64,000 nucleotides of DNA from Mycobacterium xenopi (GCF_009936235.1 NZ_AP022314.1:682001-746000), one strand, 5' to 3'; shown: positions 35,872 through 45,200, numbered from the stretch's first letter. The notes: generated from the sequence alone by a model not told the origin. Made by a program: numbers and translations.

Positions 35872-35980
35872 CTACGGTAAGTAGCGGAAGTGCTGTAATG
35901 GACGGCTTACTCCGCCATCGGTCGAACAGGCGCGTGGTTCGATGGGTGCGACGGATTCGGCTGTGAAGTGAGGAGTTAAC

Positions 35981-36814
35981 GTGCGGCTTTCGTTCGAGGA
36001 CCGGACATATCTGGTCACGGGAGGGGGCAGCGGCATCGGTAAGGCAGTAGCGGGCGGGCTGGTCGGGTCCGGGGCGGCGGTGATGATCATCGGCCGCGAC
36101 GCCTACCGGCTGGCGGGCGCCGTGAAAGACATCGAGGCAACCACCGCCACCCGCGGCTCGATCCGCTACGAGTCTGCCGACGTGACCGACGAGGACGAGA
36201 TCGCCCAGACGGTGGAGGCCGCGACGGCATGGCACGGTCGGCTGCACGGCGTGGTGCATTGCGCCGGCGGCTCGGAGACCATTGGCCCGATCACTCAGAT
36301 CGACTCCGAGGCCTGGCGACGCACCGTCGACCTCAACGTCAACGGCACCATGTACGTGCTCAAACATGCCGCGCGCCAACTCGTGCGCGGCGGCGGCGGA
36401 TCGTTCGTCGGGATCTCGTCGATCGCGGCCAGCAACACCCACCGCTGGTTCGGGGCTTACGGAGTGACCAAATCCGCCGTCGACCACCTGATGATGTTGG
36501 CGGCCGACGAGCTGGGCCCGTCGTGGGTCCGCGTCAACGGCATCCGGCCGGGGCTGATCCGCACCGACCTGGTGGCCGCGATCACCGAGTCGCCGGAGCT
36601 GAGCGAGGACTACCGGATCTGCACTCCGCTGCCGCGGGTGGGCGAGGTCGACGACGTCGCCAACCTGGCCATGTTTTTGCTCAGCGATGCCGCCAGCTGG
36701 ATCACCGGACAGGTCATCAACGTCGACGGCGGACACGCGCTGCGGCGCGGCCCGGATTTCAGCGCGATGCTGGAACCGGTGTTCGGCGCCGACGGGCTAC
36801 GCGGAGTGGTCTGA
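35981..36814 (+). CDS. Short-chain dehydrogenase/reductase
   Basis: 277 residues from GTG 35981 (MRLSFEDRTYLVTGGGSGIG). SDR motifs: TGGGSGIGKAV, HCAGGSE (in place of NNAG), catalytic Ser in GISSIAASNTHRWF and YGVTKSAV. Ends with a typical ASWITGQVINVDGGH. No substrate can be named. It overlaps the convergent dehydrogenase gene by 18 bases. Confidence 0.85.
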   Translation: MRLSFEDRTYLVTGGGSGIGKAVAGGLVGSGAAVMIIGRDAYRLAGAVKDIEATTATRGSIRYESADVTDEDEIAQTVEAATAWHGRLHGVVHCAGGSETIGPITQIDSEAWRRTVDLNVNGTMYVLKHAARQLVRGGGGSFVGISSIAASNTHRWFGAYGVTKSAVDHLMMLAADELGPSWVRVNGIRPGLIRTDLVAAITESPELSEDYRICTPLPRVGEVDDVANLAMFLLSDAASWITGQVINVDGGHALRRGPDFSAMLEPVFGADGLRGVV

Positions 36815-37690
36815 GGCCACACCCGCGTCGCGGGCCGCAAGGCTGGCGATCGCCGACCAATCCAGATCGCCTTGGCCGTTGGCCACCAAGGTGAGAAGCC
36901 GGTCCCGCAGCAGGCCGGCGAGCGGTAACGGGACGCGAAGCTCGTCACCGGCGGCAAGTGCCAGTTTGATGTCTTTGAGCCCCAGGGTGGCCGCAAAGCC
37001 GGCCGGCTGGAATTGCTGGCGTGCGATCAGCCCCCCGTAGGTCTGGTAGGCCGGCGCGCTGAACAACGTCGAGGTGAGGATGTCGACGTACTGCAGCGGG
37101 TCCACCCCGCCCTTGGCGACGAGCGCGATCGCCTCGCCCAGCGACTCGATGACCGAGGCGATCAGGAAATTCCCGGACAGCTTGACGAGGTTGGCGGTGT
37201 GCGGCTGCTCGGAGACCACGAAGGTGCGTTGCCCGATCGCATCGAACAGCGGGGTCAGCGGGTCGAGCACTTGAGGTGCCCCGGCTGCGACGACGAAAAG
37301 CTTTGCCGCAGAAGCGGCTTCGGGCCTTCCGAACACCGGTGCGGCGACATACTGCTGACCGGCCTCGGCGTGCGCGGCGGCGAGGCGTTTCGACAGGCCG
37401 ACGCTGATGGTGCTCGCCGAGACGTGGGTGGCGCCCGACGCGAGCGAGGCCAGGATGCCGTGCTCGCCCAACGTGACCTCTTCGACCGCCTCGTCGCCGG
37501 CGAGCATGGTGACCACCACCTCGCCGCCGCACGTCTCGGCGACAGCGTGAGCGGGGGCAGCGCCCTGCTGGACAAGTGTTTCCATCTTGGCGGCGGTGCG
37601 GTTGTAGACGGTGACCCGGTGACCAGCGTTGACGAGGTTGGCGGCCATGCCGCGACCCATGTTGCCCAAGCCGATGAATCCGATCCGCAT
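36797..37690 (-). CDS. NAD(P)-dependent beta-hydroxyacid dehydrogenase (3-hydroxyisobutyrate dehydrogenase family)
   Basis: 297 residues from ATG 37690 (MRIGFIGLGNMGRGMAANL), with GTGGAG just upstream; the frame also opens four codons earlier. Rossmann motif GLGNMG, substrate-binding segment (STISVGLSKRLAAAHAEAG, where the family has DAPVSGG-like VAAPVFGRPEAA), and the catalytic Lys in NLVKLSGNFLIA. The actual substrate is unknown. Confidence 0.82.
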   Translation of the reverse strand: MRIGFIGLGNMGRGMAANLVNAGHRVTVYNRTAAKMETLVQQGAAPAHAVAETCGGEVVVTMLAGDEAVEEVTLGEHGILASLASGATHVSASTISVGLSKRLAAAHAEAGQQYVAAPVFGRPEAASAAKLFVVAAGAPQVLDPLTPLFDAIGQRTFVVSEQPHTANLVKLSGNFLIASVIESLGEAIALVAKGGVDPLQYVDILTSTLFSAPAYQTYGGLIARQQFQPAGFAATLGLKDIKLALAAGDELRVPLPLAGLLRDRLLTLVANGQGDLDWSAIASLAARDAGVASDHSA

Positions 37691-37819
37691 GATCTCCACC
37701 ATGCCCGCTGCTGCCGTGGGCAGGCGACGACTGGTAGTCCGCTCAATGAGATGACGATCTTGTCGGTCGTCGGGCCGATCAGGAAGCTAGCCTGGTATAG
37801 CCACAACCCGGAGGATCCG

Positions 37820-39094
37820 ATGGCTGCAACCTGGGACACGATCGACCGCTACGTCGTCATCTCGACGGACACCCACGCCGGGGCTGATCTCTACGGTTAC
37901 AAGCAGTATCTGCCCGCGCGCCTGCACGACGAATTCGACGCCTGGGCCAAGACCTATGTCAGCCCGTTCGACGACCTTGTCATCGCCACGGCCAACCGGA
38001 ACTGGGACCACGAATTCCGGATTGCCGAAATGGACGCCGACGGGGTGGCCGGCGAGGTGTTGTTGCCCAACACCGTGCCCCCGTTCTTCCCGACAACCCC
38101 CAACATCACCATCAGCCTGCCCCGGACTCGCGACGAGTTCGAGAAACGTTGGGCCGGCGTGCAGGCCCACAACCGCTGGCAGGTCGACTTTTGTTCGCTG
38201 GCGCCCACCCGACGGCGCGGCTTGATCCAGATCTTTCCCAATGACGTCGACTTGGCGCTGCAGGAGATTCGCTGGGGGGCCGACCAGGAGTGTTTCGGCG
38301 GCGTGCTCATTCCCCCGGTCTCACCTGGCGACCCCCACGTTGCCCCGCTCTTTCACACCCGCTACGAACCGATCTGGAGGCTATGCGCCGAGCTTGACCT
38401 GACGATCGTTCAGCATGCGGGGGCCGGCAGCCCCGAGATGCCGATGGACCAGCCGGCATCCAACGCCGTGTTGATCACCGAGATGGCGTTGTGGGCCCAA
38501 CGCACCCTCGGTCACCTGATACTTGCCGGGGTGTTCGAGCGCTATCCGTCACTGCGGTTCGTGCCGACCGAGCAGGGCACGCTATGGGTGCAGCAGCAAC
38601 TGGCCATTCTCGACGCGATGGTGCCCACCATGAAATCCGAGGCCCACAACCGCACCTACGGCATGTTCGGCGGATCGTCGGTCGATGAGCTGACCCTGAG
38701 CCCAAGCGAATACGTCAAGCGAAACTGCTACCTGGCTGCCGAGTTGATGCCCTACGACGCGGCGATGATCGACTTCATGGGTGCTGACCACATCATGTGG
38801 GGCAGTGACTATCCGCACGAGGAGGGCTTCACCCCGCATTCCAAGCTGGCGATCCGTTGGGCTCTGCACAACAGGTCGCAGGACGAGTGCCGGAAGATAT
38901 TGGGCGGCAACGCGGGTCGACTGTACCGTTTCGACCTTGACGCGCTGGTGCCCGTCGCCGAGAAGATCGGGCCCACGGTCGCCGAGGTGCACACCCCGCT
39001 CGGGGACACCGGGTATCGCGCTCCCGCGGCGTTCGGCTACCGGCCATTCGAAGGTGGGCTGGCGCTCAAGCGGCTAGCCCCGGCACGCAGCTGA
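37820..39094 (+). CDS. Amidohydrolase-2 family protein
   Basis: 424 residues from ATG 37820 (MAATWDTIDRYVVISTDTHAG), with CGGAGG upstream; the long frame to 37013 is antisense to the preceding gene. Metal-site features: STDTHAG, LTIVQHAGAG and the late Asp strand DHIMWGSDYPHEEG followed by ILGGNAGRLYRF. These fit the metal-dependent barrel hydrolases. It is coupled (TGATG overlap) to a PadR-type regulator. Substrate unknown. Confidence 0.83.
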   Translation: MAATWDTIDRYVVISTDTHAGADLYGYKQYLPARLHDEFDAWAKTYVSPFDDLVIATANRNWDHEFRIAEMDADGVAGEVLLPNTVPPFFPTTPNITISLPRTRDEFEKRWAGVQAHNRWQVDFCSLAPTRRRGLIQIFPNDVDLALQEIRWGADQECFGGVLIPPVSPGDPHVAPLFHTRYEPIWRLCAELDLTIVQHAGAGSPEMPMDQPASNAVLITEMALWAQRTLGHLILAGVFERYPSLRFVPTEQGTLWVQQQLAILDAMVPTMKSEAHNRTYGMFGGSSVDELTLSPSEYVKRNCYLAAELMPYDAAMIDFMGADHIMWGSDYPHEEGFTPHSKLAIRWALHNRSQDECRKILGGNAGRLYRFDLDALVPVAEKIGPTVAEVHTPLGDTGYRAPAAFGYRPFEGGLALKRLAPARS

Positions 39095-39768
39095 TGGACG
39101 GCAGCGATTCCCCGGACAAGCCGAATCTCGCGGCGACAAGTTGGGCGCTGCTCGGCATGCTGTCATACGAGCACGAGCTCTCCGGTTATGACATCCGGAA
39201 GTTCATCGATTGGAGCATGCGCTTCTACTACGGCAGCCCGGCCTACAGCCAGATCTACTCCGAGCTCAAACGACTCGAACAACTGGGCCTGGTGACCTCG
39301 CGTGTCGAGAACACCGGCGGCACCCGCAATCGGAGGCTCTACAAGATCACCCAAGCCGGTCTGGAGGCGGTGACCCGGTGGGCCAACGACACGCCGGTCG
39401 ACCCGCCGACGCTCAAGCACGGCGCACTGCTGCGGGTGACGTTGGGACATCTCACCAGCCCGACGCGACTCAAGGAGTTGCTGCAAGAACACGTGGCCTA
39501 TGCGGACGAGATGCAGCGCAAGGCGGCCAAGGACGCACGCTGGGCCGGCGCTGACCCGTCCTGGGCGTACGCGCGAATCGCATTGCGATGGGCCGAGAGG
39601 TATTACGCCAACGAGCGGGAGCTGGCCCTGAAGTTGATCAAAGAGCTCGACGAGGCCGAAGCCGTCTTCCCCCGTGCCCCAGACGGCGAGCCCACTAAGA
39701 TTCCCTGGCCCGCACCGGAATTCTGGTACGAGATTGAGAAGAAGGCGAACGCGGAAGAATCGGACTGA
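39094..39768 (+). CDS. PadR-family transcriptional regulator
   Basis: 224 residues from ATG 39094. N-terminal winged helix (TSWALLGMLSYEHELSGYDIRKF, YGSPAYSQIYSELKRLEQLG, RRLYKITQAGLEAV) followed by a C-terminal helical dimerisation domain (LLQEHVAYADEMQRKA). This is the PadR/Vinculin-like layout. Overlaps the amidohydrolase stop, so it probably senses that enzyme's substrate or product. Confidence 0.85.
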   Translation: MDGSDSPDKPNLAATSWALLGMLSYEHELSGYDIRKFIDWSMRFYYGSPAYSQIYSELKRLEQLGLVTSRVENTGGTRNRRLYKITQAGLEAVTRWANDTPVDPPTLKHGALLRVTLGHLTSPTRLKELLQEHVAYADEMQRKAAKDARWAGADPSWAYARIALRWAERYYANERELALKLIKELDEAEAVFPRAPDGEPTKIPWPAPEFWYEIEKKANAEESD

Positions 39769-40110
39769 TCATGCTCCAGCGGCGTCACGGGCAGCGATGT
39801 AGCCGTACACCAAGCCCTGTGCGATCGTGGCACCGGCACCGGGATAGGTGGTCCCGAACACGTTAGCCGCGGTGTTGCCGATCGCGTAGAGCCCTTCGAT
39901 CACACTGCCGTCTTCGCGTCGCACCCGGGCGCGGTCGTCGGCCCGCAGGCCGCCGCAGGTGCCGAGACGCTTAGCACCATCTTGACCGCATAGAACGGTG
40001 TCCTCTCGAGGGCGCGCAGATTGGGATTGGGAACGGTCTTGTAGTCGCTGAGGGCATCGAAGCGTGCCATAAGGTCAGCATCAGAGTCGAGGTAAACGAC
40101 CAGTCTCGAT
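39769..40110 (-). pseudogene. 3-ketosteroid dehydrogenase (KstD)-like flavoprotein, C-terminal remnant
   Basis: Read leftward the end is intact: LGTCGGLRADDRARVRREDG, IEGLYAIGNTAANVFG, TYPGAGATIAQGLVYGYIAA, then TGA at 39771. This is the FAD-binding C-terminus of KstD/fumarate-reductase-type enzymes. Upstream, LMARFDALSDYKTVPNPNLR and TPFYAVKM are in another frame, so a shift occurs near 39975. Nothing of the N-terminal two thirds remains. Adjacent to the regulator remnant at 40128, and a related intact gene lies at 41159. Confidence 0.75.
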
Positions 40111-40127
40111 CGTCCATCGCGTTCCGC

Positions 40128-41014
40128 TCACCGCACAGAACTTGTGGTCGATCGGTATCCATGTCCGGGTCCGGCGTCATGCGTCCCGCAGTGGCCCTGG
40201 TTCGCGCACGGCCGAAGGGTCGGTGCCACACGCAGCGGGCGTAGCGGTTGCAGCGTCGGCGCGACATGCCGCGGGCCGCCGTCGACGTTGCGCCAGATGT
40301 GCATTGCTGTCATTCGCACTGGCGCAGCCATGCGCTGATCGAACAACATCCGGCTCATCGGTCCGCATACTGACACCGCTGCGACAGCCTCGCCGGGATC
40401 GCCGATAGGGGCTGCGACACAGCCGAATCCGGGCAATGACTCCTCGCGGTCAAACGCCACGCCATGGGCACGCACCTTGGCCAGCTCGACGTCCAACTGC
40501 GACCGGCTGCTGATCGAGTATCTGGTTTTGCGGTTGCGGAGGTTGATTGCGTCGGCGGTGTTGCTGTAGGCCATTATGGCCTTGCCCACCGCCGTGCAAT
40601 GCGCCGGCTGCCGTCCGCCCACGCGACTGGGATGGCGGCGGTCATCCGGTCGCCGATCTTGTCCAGGTACACCACGTCGGAGCCGTCGAGAACGGCAAGG
40701 TGAACCACCAGCCCGGTGGCTCGGTGCAGATCGTGCAGCAGCTGTGTGGCCGCGCGGTGGAGCCGATCCTGGTGGACAGCAAGAGATCCCAGCTCCATCA
40801 GCCGTATGCCCAACTCGTAGTCACGACCGCTGCGGCGCAGCCAGCGCAGTTGCACCAGCCGCTCGAGCAGCCTGTGTGCCGACGAGCGCGGCAAGCCCGT
40901 GCGCCGCACGATCTGAGCCAGCGTCAACCTGCCACCGCCGTCGAACGCGTCCAGCACCAGCGATACCCGATCGATGACTGCAGTTGGCGTGGTTGATCCG
41001 ACGGTCACGGTCAC
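40128..41014 (-). pseudogene. IclR-family transcriptional regulator, frameshifted
   Basis: From GTG 41014 the N-terminal winged helix is intact (VSLVLDAFDGGGRLTLAQIV, RTGLPRSSAHRLLERLVQ), then the effector domain starts (HLAVLDGSDVVYLDKIGDR). Near 40620 the frame changes: it runs to a stop at 40574, while the adjacent frame continues with the expected GGRQPAHCTAVGKAIMAY and REESLPGFGCVAAPIGDPG. The C-terminal end also looks abnormal. As written it could still make a DNA-binding fragment of about 146 residues without most of the effector domain. Confidence 0.8.
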
Positions 41015-41046
41015 GACGCCTCCTCGCGGTGCGGCACATGACTAAT

Positions 41047-41058
41047 AGAAATATTTCT
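41047..41058. promoter_or_regulatory. Palindromic candidate operator upstream of the IclR gene
   Basis: AGAAATATTTCT is a perfect 12-bp AT-rich palindrome, 33 bases upstream of the IclR GTG. IclR regulators usually bind short palindromes next to their own genes, so an autoregulatory site is likely. The assignment is by position and symmetry only. Confidence 0.45.
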
Positions 41059-41158
41059 GTTTCTAGCACGCTGGCATGGAATCCGTCACATAGGCGGCAC
41101 AGAGGCTGGGCCAACACATCTCATGGACGGCGCCGACCTCGACGAATGCTGGAACGAC

Positions 41159-42628
41159 TCAGCCCTTGGCGGCGGCACGACCGGCGCGACGCCCATAGAA
41201 GCTGCCATCGCCCAACGAGATCCCGCTGGCATAACCCCACGCGGCCAGACCTGCAGTGCAGCGTCCCGCCGCATACAAGCCGGGGATCGGCTCTCCGCCG
41301 ACGTGCAGCACCTCGGAATCCAGCGTGGTCATCAAACCGCCCAGCGTGAACCCGGCGGTGCTCCCGCGCAGATCGATCGCGCCGACCGGCGTGCCGATCG
41401 GCCTTACCCATTCAGGCTTCTTGTGCAGCAACGGATCCTCGCCGCGGGCGGCGGCATCGTTGTAGGCGTTGACGGTGGCTTGCAGCGACCCGGCCGGCAG
41501 GCCGATCTCGCGTTCGAGCTCGGCCACGGTCTCGCAGACCCATGTCGCCTGCCGTTTGAGGAGCGGTGTCGCCGACGTCGCGGCCATGGCCTCGTCTTGT
41601 GCGTCGCCGTCGAGGATCAAGAACGCGGTGTCGTCCTGCTGGTAGAGCGTGAGCTGCCCGATCCGGCCGGAGTACGTGTCCTCGGGGACATAGCGCTGTC
41701 CGCGACCATTGACGAGGATGCCGCGGACGGTCTGCTGGGGATCGACCAGGAATGCCACCTCTGTGGCATCCATGTGCGCCAGGTCCGCGCCGAGCGCCTG
41801 CGCCATTCTGATGGCCTGACCGTCGTGCTGCTCGATCGACGCGGCCGGGCGCCCGGCGATCCGCGGGGCGTATTGGGCGACCATCGCGTCGTTGTAGGCA
41901 AAGCTGCCGCAGGCCAAGACGACGCCGCGATGCGCACGCACGGCGAGCCGCTTCCCGTACTGGCGCGCGATAATCCCGGCGACGCGGCCGTCCGACTGCA
42001 CGACCAGCGAGACGGCGCGGACGTCGTAGACGGATCGCACACCCAGCGATGTGGCGGTGTCGACCAGTGGCTTCATCAGCATGTAACCGGCGCTCGCCTC
42101 GCCGGCTCGCTTGTCGGTCATCTGCGGGACATGGCCGCGCGGAGCGGGTTTCGCGATGGTGTTGAATGGGAAGGCGTTCTCCCCGCCGGTGAACATCAGG
42201 CCTTGATCGCCCGGTGGCTCCCAGCCGGGTTCCCCCCAGAATTCCGCCTTGAACGGCACGCCGCAGTCAACGAGCCAATCGAAGTGATCGACGCTGCCGG
42301 CGCAGTAGTCGGCGATGCGGTTCTCGTCCGCACCCGGTCCCATCGCGACGTTGAGGAAGGCCGCCATGTTGTCGACGGAATCCTCGAAACCGCAAGCCTT
42401 TTGCAGTGGTGTGCCGCCGCCGAGATAGATGAACCCGCCCGCCATGGCGGCCGCCCCGCCCCAGGAGCCGGTGCGCTCGGCCACCAGGACATCGGCGCCG
42501 GCTCTGGCGGCCTCAACGGCGGCGGCCGCACCGGCCACACCGTAGCCGGCGATCACCACGTCGGCCTCGTGATCCCACCCGCTGATCGACGACGCCGGGA
42601 CGGGATGCACGTCGGTCATCGAAGTCAT
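41159..42628 (-). CDS. FAD-dependent 3-ketosteroid dehydrogenase-like protein
   Basis: 489 residues from ATG 42628 (MTSMTDVHPVPASSISGWD); the longer frame to 42661 overlaps the upstream gene. FAD Rossmann motif DVVIAGYGVAGAAAAVEAA, then GGAAAMAGGFIYLGGGTPLQ, ACGSFAYNDAMVAQYAPRI and the C-terminal IPGLYAAGRCTAGLAAWGYA. This is the KstD/fumarate-reductase flavoprotein family; the LGGGTPLQKACGFED segment recalls Delta4-type steroid dehydrogenases. Coupled by ATGA overlap to the dioxygenase upstream. Confidence 0.8.
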   Translation of the reverse strand: MTSMTDVHPVPASSISGWDHEADVVIAGYGVAGAAAAVEAARAGADVLVAERTGSWGGAAAMAGGFIYLGGGTPLQKACGFEDSVDNMAAFLNVAMGPGADENRIADYCAGSVDHFDWLVDCGVPFKAEFWGEPGWEPPGDQGLMFTGGENAFPFNTIAKPAPRGHVPQMTDKRAGEASAGYMLMKPLVDTATSLGVRSVYDVRAVSLVVQSDGRVAGIIARQYGKRLAVRAHRGVVLACGSFAYNDAMVAQYAPRIAGRPAASIEQHDGQAIRMAQALGADLAHMDATEVAFLVDPQQTVRGILVNGRGQRYVPEDTYSGRIGQLTLYQQDDTAFLILDGDAQDEAMAATSATPLLKRQATWVCETVAELEREIGLPAGSLQATVNAYNDAAARGEDPLLHKKPEWVRPIGTPVGAIDLRGSTAGFTLGGLMTTLDSEVLHVGGEPIPGLYAAGRCTAGLAAWGYASGISLGDGSFYGRRAGRAAAKG

Positions 42629-43533
42629 GGCCGCATCGCCGCCGGTAGATCGCCGACCCACTGATGGCCCCAGTAACTGTCGGCCGTGATTTCCTCCGCC
42701 GTGTAATAGGTTTCGTCGACACGCATACCGTCGGTGCCGAATTCGATGTCCCAGTCGCCGGGCGCGCGGACGTAGAACGACACCATCTTGTTGTTGGTGT
42801 GCCGACCGAGCGTCGACGACAGCTGGAATCCCTCGGCGTTGACGCGGTCCAGCGCCTGCCCCACCGTGTCAAGGCTGTCGACCTCCACCATGATGTGGAC
42901 CAGGCGGGGGTCGCGCTGGTGTGCGGCCGGGACAATGGCCAGGCTGTGGTGTCGCTCGTTGATGCCGAGGAAGCGAACCCGCACCGGGCCGAACTCCTTC
43001 GGTAGCGGCACCCGAAACGCGCCGCGAGAACGGAAACCCAGCACATCGGTGTAGAAGTCGAACAACCCATTGGGATCGGTGGCCGGCAGCACGACATGGC
43101 CCATACCTTGGTCACCGGTGACGAATTTCGCACCGAACGGGGTGATGACGGGGCTGTGGTCGAGCACCGCGCCGTGAAACACCTCGAGCGTGGTACCGGC
43201 CGGGTCCTCGAAGCTGATCACCTCTTCCACGCGGCGGGCCTCGGCCTCCTCGATGGACAACTGCTTGACCGGCACCCCCGCACCGTCGAGGGCCGCTTTA
43301 ACGCGCTGCAGCGCGGGGTGGTCGCGTACCTCCCAGCCAACGGTGAGCACCCGGTCGGTCTCACCAGGCACCACGATGAGTCGGGCCGCGCGTTCGTCCA
43401 TTCGCAGGTATAGCGCGGACTCGTCAGGTCCCTTGCCTTCGGCGAAACCCAGGACGCCGAAGGCGAAATGCCGCCACCGCTCGATCTGTTTGGTGGAAAT
43501 CGTGATGTAGCCGAGGCTCTTCAGGTCGCTCAC
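42625..43533 (-). CDS. Extradiol ring-cleavage dioxygenase, HsaC/BphC-like
   Basis: 302 residues starting MSDLKSLGYITISTKQIERW, the size of HsaC (300). Two vicinal-oxygen-chelate domains. Predicted Fe(II) ligands His146 (GMGHVVL), His213 (LVHIMVEV) and Glu264 (WDIEFG), with the catalytic RHHSLA His pair at 195-196 and Tyr254. All active-site residues are present, so it should cleave a catechol. It is not the canonical hsaC locus, which in M. tuberculosis lies with kshA/hsaABD. Probably in an operon with the HsaA-like gene (10-base gap). Confidence 0.87.
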   Translation of the reverse strand: MSDLKSLGYITISTKQIERWRHFAFGVLGFAEGKGPDESALYLRMDERAARLIVVPGETDRVLTVGWEVRDHPALQRVKAALDGAGVPVKQLSIEEAEARRVEEVISFEDPAGTTLEVFHGAVLDHSPVITPFGAKFVTGDQGMGHVVLPATDPNGLFDFYTDVLGFRSRGAFRVPLPKEFGPVRVRFLGINERHHSLAIVPAAHQRDPRLVHIMVEVDSLDTVGQALDRVNAEGFQLSSTLGRHTNNKMVSFYVRAPGDWDIEFGTDGMRVDETYYTAEEITADSYWGHQWVGDLPAAMRP

Positions 43534-43543
43534 TGCCGTCCTC

Positions 43544-44728
43544 CTAGATCAGGGCCCGCAGCGGACCCTCGGGCGGATCGATGCCCAGCGAACTCAGCGC
43601 GGACGCGTGAAAGACGGTGCCCGGCATGTGGATAGCGTGGTTAAGCCCGGCGTGTGCGTCGCGCCAGTACCGCTGCAGGGGTTTGTCCATCCGCAACGCA
43701 TTGCCCCCGGAGCGGGCGAAGATCTGGTCGACGGCCATGACGGCGCGCCATGCCGCACGGATTTGGGTGCGCCGCCCAATTGCGCGGTCATGGAACGACA
43801 CCTCCTTACCGGCGTCGACGATGTCGTAGATGCGGTCCACATTGGCCAGCAGCTCCTGGCGGGCAGCGTTGATGTCGGCGGCGGCCTCACCGATGGCATA
43901 CATGACGTATGGATCGTCCTTGATCGCCGTTCCGGTCGCCGCCACCCGGTCTCGTTGGTAGTCCAGGTGCGCCGCCAGCGCACCTTCGGCGATGCCGACC
44001 ACCGCCGCGGTGATTCCCAACGGGAACATCGTCGACCACGGCATCAGGTACAGCGGCTTGGTCATGCCCGCCTCACGCTGGGCGGTGCCGTCCATCACCT
44101 TCGTCGCGTCCATGGTCCGGTAGGCGGGCACAAACGCATCGCGCACGATGATGTCCTTGGATCCGGTTCCGCGCAGCCCCACGACGTTCCACGAGTCCTC
44201 GACAATCTCGTAGTCCTTACGCGGCAGGATCATGTGCAGCATCTGCGGGGGCATGACCGGCTTGCCGTCGCTGTCGCCGACCATGGCGCCCAGGATGATC
44301 CAGTCGCACTGGTCGGTGCCGGAACTGAACTGCCAGCGGCCGTTGAAGATGTAGCCGCCATCGACGGGTTTGGCCACGCCCTGCGGCGCATACGGGGACG
44401 CCACCCAGGTGTCGAGGTCGTCGGCCCAGATCTCCTCGGCCACCCGCGGGTCGGCGTAGGCGAGCTGGTAGGGGTGCACGGCCACCACACCGGTGATCCA
44501 GCCGGCGGCGGGATCAAGCGCCGCGGTAGCCATCACCGTCTCGGCGAACTCACGCGGATGGACCTCGTAGCCGCCGTACTTGGCGGTTTGTAGGAGCCGG
44601 ATCGATCCAGCTTCCCTCATCGCCTTGGTGGTCTGATCGGTCAGCCGGCCGATTCTCTCCGCCTCGGCCGCCTGCTCGCGCAGCTGGTCGGCCATGTCCA
44701 TCAGCCGATCGATTACCCGCTCGGTCAT
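43544..44728 (-). CDS. HsaA-like flavin-dependent hydroxylase (acyl-CoA dehydrogenase fold)
   Basis: 394 residues from ATG 44728 (MTERVIDRLMDMADQLREQA), the same length as M. tuberculosis HsaA as I recall it. AGGAC precedes the ATG; the open frame to 44968 is not family sequence. Group-D flavin monooxygenase features: GGYEVHPREFAETVMATA, WITGVVAVHP, NGRWQFSSGTDQCDWIILGA, VVGLRGTGSKDIIV, and a C-terminal MPGTVFHASALSSLGIDPPE. It would hydroxylate a phenolic ring using reduced flavin, so a reductase (HsaB type) must come from elsewhere. Confidence 0.85.
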   Translation of the reverse strand: MTERVIDRLMDMADQLREQAAEAERIGRLTDQTTKAMREAGSIRLLQTAKYGGYEVHPREFAETVMATAALDPAAGWITGVVAVHPYQLAYADPRVAEEIWADDLDTWVASPYAPQGVAKPVDGGYIFNGRWQFSSGTDQCDWIILGAMVGDSDGKPVMPPQMLHMILPRKDYEIVEDSWNVVGLRGTGSKDIIVRDAFVPAYRTMDATKVMDGTAQREAGMTKPLYLMPWSTMFPLGITAAVVGIAEGALAAHLDYQRDRVAATGTAIKDDPYVMYAIGEAAADINAARQELLANVDRIYDIVDAGKEVSFHDRAIGRRTQIRAAWRAVMAVDQIFARSGGNALRMDKPLQRYWRDAHAGLNHAIHMPGTVFHASALSSLGIDPPEGPLRALI

Positions 44729-45082
44729 GCTGTGTCCTAACGTCGGGGACTCGCGATCGATGGTGCCCTGTCGGTGATCATGACATCTTTGGTGATCCCG
44801 GTCAGCGGAAAGTTGTGGGCGCTCCCATTCGTGAGCCCACGGTGTGTGGCCGGACAGCATGGCGGCATCGAGGCAGTTGAAATGGATGCCGGCTACATCG
44901 CCTATCTCAGATGAGGCAACGAAGTGAATGGTCACCAGCGGTCCTGCAAGCCGATCGACAACCAGCACAATGACGTCACTCGGCGAAGGCGTACCAGTGC
45001 AGGACTCGGGCCGCGGAAAGGCGCTGGGCGCACCCCCTCAGTGCCTTGCATGCCCCAAACCGTCACAGACGGCGTCGGCAAT

Positions 45083-45099
45083 GTGGGACGCAGTCCCAC
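45083..45099. promoter_or_regulatory. Inverted repeat in the divergent region of the meta-cleavage cluster
   Basis: GTGGGACGCAGTCCCAC: 7-bp perfect arms around a 3-base centre. It lies between the leftward HsaA-like operon (start 44728) and the rightward SDR/HsaD-like operon (start 45731). Candidate operator; also could be a simple hairpin. Apart from this, 44729-45200 holds nothing I can support. Confidence 0.4.
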
Positions 45100-45200
45100 T
45101 GAGCGAAAACGCTTCCTGACGCACTCGTTGCTGTTGCGCGATAGCCGCACTGGAGCTCGCAGATGCTGTGCCAGCTTGACAGGAGCGGCTCTACGTCGTC

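Noticed and set aside
37013..37819. N-terminal extension of the amidohydrolase frame
   Set aside because: It is antisense to the hydroxyisobutyrate-dehydrogenase-like gene; the family sequence and a good ribosome-binding site begin at 37820.
44729..44968. 80-codon N-terminal extension of the HsaA-like protein
   Set aside because: HsaA-family proteins start at MTERV-like sequence; the extension has no resemblance and would use up the divergent promoter region.
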